DNA of 8,860 nucleotides from assembly GCA_051005695.1 (NCBI GenBank), contig JBPCJC010000084.1, positions 1 through 8,860 on the forward strand. The letters run 5' to 3'. Within the stretch, counting starts at the first letter, position 1. Every line of letters begins with the position of its first letter. This DNA comes from JACCTI01 sp051005695. GTDB lineage: Bacteria > Verrucomicrobiota > Verrucomicrobiia > Chthoniobacterales > UBA10450. Both the position numbers and the translations under genes were made by a program. Positions 6,259-8,860 of the stretch are shown here, one piece after another. The notes beneath the pieces were generated by a model. That model was not told where the DNA came from. It ran no database searches and saw only the letters and a list, made by a program, of their open reading frames with translations.

Positions 6259-7945
6259 GGTGCGAGACCGGCGAATGCGCAGGCGCTCCCTTGAGCAAAG
6301 TGCGGGCGTGCAGCAGCGCGGATTGGGTTTGCCCGCCAAGCATCCGCGCGATTTCTGCCTGACGTTCCTTGCTCGTGACTTCGCGGAGCTCGGAGTAGGT
6401 TCGGCCTAACGAGACTTCTTTCGTGACCACGAAATGGGCGGAGGCGGCGGCCGCGACCTGGGGCAGATGGGTGATGCAGAGGACCTGGTGTTCGATCGCG
6501 AGGGCGCGCATTTTTGCACCCACCGCGTGGGCGATTTCGCCGCCGACGTTGGCATCGATTTCGTCGAAGACGAGAAGAGGAATCGCGTCCTGCGCCGCGA
6601 GCGAGGATTTGATCGCGAGCATCAAGCGCGAGATTTCACCGCTCGAGGCGATGGTTCGCAGCGGCTTTAAGGGCTCGCCCGGATTGGGCGAGAAGAGGAG
6701 CTCGACCGCGTCGAAGCCGCTCCCTTTCGCTTGCTCGAGCGCGCCTAGTTTCACCTCAAAGCCCGATTGCTTGAAACCGAGATCCCGCAGATTTCTGCGA
6801 ATATGATCGGCCAGTTTCGGGGCAGCCTTCGCGCGGCGATCGTGCAAAGCCGCACCGGCGCGCTGCAAGTGCGACCGGCCATTGGCAATCTCGCGCGCCA
6901 GGCGTTCCAGCGTCGCATCGCGTCCTTCAATTTGTCGCAGCCGCTCGATCGCGCGTTCGCCCGCCGCGACGACCTCGGGAATCGAGCCGCCGTATTTGTG
7001 CTTCAAAGTTTCGAAAAGCGAAATGCGTTGCTCGAGCGCGGCCAGTTGCGCGGGGTCGAGTTCGACCCGGCCGGCGTAGTTATCCATCGTGCGCGCGATT
7101 TCCGAGAGCTCGACCGCGCTGTTCGCGTGCGCGGTCGAATGTTCCTCCATCGCGGGATCGATCTTTGCCAACTCGCGGAGTAGCCGTTGCGATTCCGCGA
7201 GCTGCGAAAGCACCGACTCATCCGCCTCCGACAAACGTCGCGAAATCGCACTCGCCAGTTCGATTAAGCGCCGGCTGTTGCTCGCCAATTTGTAGCGCGT
7301 CTCGAGTCCTTCCTCTTCATCCGCGACCAGATTCGCCGCGGTGATTTCACTCACCTGATGATGCAAAAGCTCGACCTCTTGTTCCCGCACCGACTCCGCG
7401 GTGCTGAGGGATTTTTGCTCGGCGAGCAACGCTTGCTGCGCGCGAAATTGCCGGCCGAAATCTCCGACAGCGTTTTCCGCGCGGGCGAAAGCGTCCAGCA
7501 AACCAAGCTGGCGTTCCGGCGAAAGAATGGACTGGTGATCGTGCGGGCCGTGCAAATCGACCAGCTCATCGCCGAGGTTTTTCAGCACCGCGAGCGTCGT
7601 CGGCGAGCCATTAATAAATTGCCGGTTCCCGCCGGTCGCGGAGAAGGAGCGCTTCAGGATTAATTCGCCCGCGCATGGCTCTACTCCGGCCTCGGTCAGG
7701 TCTGCGTTTAGTTTCGTTAGGCCAGGGCCTTCGAAAACTGCTTCCACCGTGCAGGTTTCCGCCCCGGTGCGGATCAATCCCTTGTCGGCGCGTTCGCCTA
7801 ACAAGAGCTGGAGCGCACCGATGATGATCGATTTGCCCGCGCCGGTCTCGCCGGTGATGGCGGTGAATCCGGGCCGAAGCTGCCACTGCAAATCCTCCAC
7901 CAGCGCGAGGTTTTTGATTCGCAAAAGATTTAAAACGGCGGCCAT
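6251..7945 (-). CDS. recN: DNA repair protein RecN (SMC-like ABC ATPase)
   Basis: RecN is a cytoplasmic SMC-like ATPase that acts early in recombinational repair of double-strand breaks, and in some species in natural transformation. From the ATG at 7945 it has 564 residues, the usual size. It opens with LLRIKNLALVEDL and the Walker A motif GETGAGKS (32-39). The Q-loop region reads LHGPHDHQSIL (131-141), where most RecN proteins have HGQHEHQ. Coiled-coil arms span about 155-380. The C-terminal head holds the ABC signature SSGEISRLMLAIK (434-446), Walker B LLVFDEID (457-464) with the D-loop ANVGG, and the switch His in ITHLPQVAA (491-499). It ends with ARMLGG and a short tail. The frame runs on to 8026, but those 27 extra residues are translated from the intergenic inverted repeat and lack RecN resemblance. 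I therefore place the start at 7945, although no ribosome binding site is visible. It is divergent from the metallo-hydrolase gene. Confidence 0.95.
   Translation of the reverse strand: MAAVLNLLRIKNLALVEDLQWQLRPGFTAITGETGAGKSIIIGALQLLLGERADKGLIRTGAETCTVEAVFEGPGLTKLNADLTEAGVEPCAGELILKRSFSATGGNRQFINGSPTTLAVLKNLGDELVDLHGPHDHQSILSPERQLGLLDAFARAENAVGDFGRQFRAQQALLAEQKSLSTAESVREQEVELLHHQVSEITAANLVADEEEGLETRYKLASNSRRLIELASAISRRLSEADESVLSQLAESQRLLRELAKIDPAMEEHSTAHANSAVELSEIARTMDNYAGRVELDPAQLAALEQRISLFETLKHKYGGSIPEVVAAGERAIERLRQIEGRDATLERLAREIANGRSHLQRAGAALHDRRAKAAPKLADHIRRNLRDLGFKQSGFEVKLGALEQAKGSGFDAVELLFSPNPGEPLKPLRTIASSGEISRLMLAIKSSLAAQDAIPLLVFDEIDANVGGEIAHAVGAKMRALAIEHQVLCITHLPQVAAAASAHFVVTKEVSLGRTYSELREVTSKERQAEIARMLGGQTQSALLHARTLLKGAPAHSPVSHHE
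6404..6412 (-). repeat. Dispersed 9-mer TCGTTAGGC, exact copy 6
   Basis: The copy lies inside recN, read in frame as TCG-TTA-GGC (Ser512-Leu513-Gly514). Confidence 0.75.
7714..7722 (+). repeat. Dispersed 9-mer TCGTTAGGC, exact copy 7
   Basis: The copy lies inside recN in the opposite orientation, in a further codon phase (coding strand Gly-Leu-Thr-Lys, GGC-CTA-ACG-AAA). Confidence 0.75.
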
Positions 7946-7946
7946 C

Positions 7947-8042
7947 GAGGGAAGTTGAGAGTTGATAGGTGAGAGTTGAGAGTGCCCGGCCCTCAGCGTT
8001 CTGAACTTTCGACACTCAACCATCAACTCTCAACTTTCCCTC
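7947..8042. repeat. Inverted repeat filling the recN / metallo-hydrolase intergenic space
   Basis: The left arm (7947-7966, GAGGGAAGTTGAGAGTTGAT) pairs with the right arm (8022-8042) over 20 bp, with a single extra T bulging in the right arm. The loop is 55 bases. Inside the left half the unit GAGAGTTGA occurs twice (7957-7965 and 7971-7979). The right half carries the matching TCAACTCTC (8023-8031) and a partial CTCAAC (8015-8020). The left arm begins one base after the recN ATG. The right arm ends where the conserved metallo-hydrolase sequence (TFLGTG) begins. It could be a dispersed repeat family member, a small non-autonomous element or a regulatory hairpin. No transposase or target duplication is visible. 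Confidence 0.8.
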
Positions 8043-8072
8043 ACCTTTCTCGGCACCGGCACTTCGCAGGGC

Positions 8073-8801
8073 GTGCCGATGATCGGCTGCGACTGCGCGG
8101 TCTGCCATTCGCCCGATCCGCGCGACCAACGGCTGCGGGCCTCGATCTATCTGGAAACACCGGAATGCTCGTGGGTCGTCGATACCGGAACGGATTTTCG
8201 CACCCAAGTGCTGCGCGCGAATGTCCGCAAAATCGACGCTGCGGTCATGACGCATTCGCATACCGATCACATCATGGGCTTCGACGATCTGCGCCGCTTC
8301 TCGGCTTTTCGCGGCGGGATGCCGGTCTACGCGTCCGCCGAAACCATGGCCGATCTGCGCCGCGTTTTTGAGTTCGCCTTTGATGGGCGGAATCGCTTTC
8401 CCGGTTATCTGAAACCCGAACCGCACCTGGTCGACGGTCCGTTTCAACTCGGCGAAACCACGGTCACGCCGCTGCCGGTGCCGCACGGGAAGAGCGAAGT
8501 GTATGGATATCTTTTCGCCCGCGGCGGCGAAATGCTGGTCGCGTATTTGAGTGATTGCAGCGACTTGCCCGAGCGGATCGCGACGCTGATTCACGGGGTG
8601 AAAATTTTCATCATCGATGCTCTGCGACCGGAGCCGCATCCGACGCATTTGAGTGTCGGGCAGGCGCTGGAAGCGGCCGCGCGCGTGCGGCCCGAACGCA
8701 CTTATTTCACTCACATTTCGCACGAGCTGCCGCAAAGCGCGGAGGCGGATTTGCCGCCAAATACTTTCATCGCCTACGACGGTTTGAAGCTGGAGTTGTG
8801 A
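8073..8801 (+). CDS. PhnP-like metallo-beta-lactamase-fold metal-dependent hydrolase (N-terminus uncertain)
   Basis: This is a cytoplasmic MBL-fold phosphodiesterase-type hydrolase. The metal motif HSHTDH is at 61-66, His138 lies in PVPHGK, Asp161 in YLSDCSD, and THISHE is at 213-218. The Cys triad GCDCAVC (Cys6, Cys8, Cys11) matches the structural zinc site of PhnP. E. coli PhnP hydrolyses cyclic phosphodiesters in phosphonate use, but no phn genes are nearby, so the substrate here is open. The GTG at 8073 is the first ATG/GTG/TTG codon in the frame. However, the frame upstream (8043-8072) encodes TFLGTGTSQG, the conserved first strand of this family, so translation must begin earlier. Between the in-frame TGA at 7977-7979 and 8073 there is no ATG, GTG or TTG, only rare options such as CTG at 8001 or ATC at 8022. 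The right arm of the inverted repeat ends at 8042, exactly where homology starts. The true 5' end is thus displaced or damaged. Confidence 0.88.
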   Translation: MPMIGCDCAVCHSPDPRDQRLRASIYLETPECSWVVDTGTDFRTQVLRANVRKIDAAVMTHSHTDHIMGFDDLRRFSAFRGGMPVYASAETMADLRRVFEFAFDGRNRFPGYLKPEPHLVDGPFQLGETTVTPLPVPHGKSEVYGYLFARGGEMLVAYLSDCSDLPERIATLIHGVKIFIIDALRPEPHPTHLSVGQALEAAARVRPERTYFTHISHELPQSAEADLPPNTFIAYDGLKLEL

Positions 8802-8834
8802 GGAAATTTGCAGGATATGGGCCACGCTGGTTCC

Positions 8835-8860
8835 GGGGAGGGAGGGGGGGAGGGGGGGGG
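8835..8860 (+). other. G-rich terminal tract at the window edge
   Basis: The final 26 bases are four runs of G (4, 3, 7 and 9) separated by single A residues. It could form a G-quadruplex. At the very end of the sequence, and unlike the rest of it, a low-quality poly-G read end or assembly artefact is more likely. Confidence 0.6.

Noticed and set aside
7946..8026. N-terminal extension of RecN by 27 residues to an upstream start
   Set aside because: The extra residues come from the intergenic inverted repeat. RecN proteins start directly before the LRIKN-like strand, as the ATG at 7945 does.
8016..8825. A 269-codon open frame on the minus strand opposite the metallo-hydrolase gene
   Set aside because: It is Arg/Gln/His-rich with no recognisable domain. 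The plus strand encodes HSHTDH and the other MBL-fold motifs.
1..8860. CRISPR arrays, tRNA or rRNA genes, transposases, riboswitches, and toxin-antitoxin or phage-defence gene pairs
   Set aside because: I looked on both strands and saw no regular spacer-repeat pattern, cloverleaf, transposase motif or known defence domains. Every coding region is accounted for by the listed genes.

Overview
The window is GC-rich bacterial DNA, gene-dense, with very short intergenic gaps. Shine-Dalgarno sites are weak or absent for several genes. The gene mix is a RecN repair ATPase, a PhnP-like metallo-hydrolase with a GTSQGVPxIGCDC front end, a DUF885 metalloprotein, a GYF-PH membrane protein and a PAS protein. 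Together with the TCAACTCTCAAC-type intergenic repeat, this suggests a soil or environmental Verrucomicrobiota-like bacterium. That placement is an inference; Acidobacteriota or another phylum is possible. The last 26 bases are almost pure G, which looks like a contig end.

Layout from left to right. Bases 1-63 are the C-terminal end of a plus-strand gene. A secreted GH25 lysozyme-like protein follows on the plus strand (111-881). It converges, with only 6 bp between stop codons, on a long minus-strand block running from about 7945 down to 888. In transcription order that block is recN, a doubtful 38-codon ORF, a GYF-PH membrane protein, a hypothetical protein, a secreted DUF885 metal-dependent hydrolase, a PAS sensor protein and an SDF-family dicarboxylate/cation symporter. 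A divergent plus-strand PhnP-like metallo-beta-lactamase-fold hydrolase lies at the right end. RecN and this hydrolase are separated only by a 96-bp segment that is largely an inverted repeat.

The block genes share orientation and small gaps, but their functions do not form one recognisable pathway (repair, membrane, peptidase, sensing, transport). I read it as ordinary housekeeping and accessory content rather than a dedicated system.

The strongest unexplained signal is not a gene. The non-palindromic 9-mer TCGTTAGGC (reverse complement GCCTAACGA) occurs seven times exactly in 8.86 kb where about 0.07 would be expected, with at least four further one-mismatch copies. It occurs in four different coding contexts, including three copies spanning Arg-stop codons. 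This points to selection on the DNA itself, resembling the density and spread of DNA-uptake sequences in naturally competent bacteria. Secondary points are the inverted repeat that appears to have consumed the start codon of the metallo-hydrolase gene, substituted active-site residues in the lysozyme, a substrate-site change in the symporter, and a possible homopolymer frame problem at the DUF885 start.
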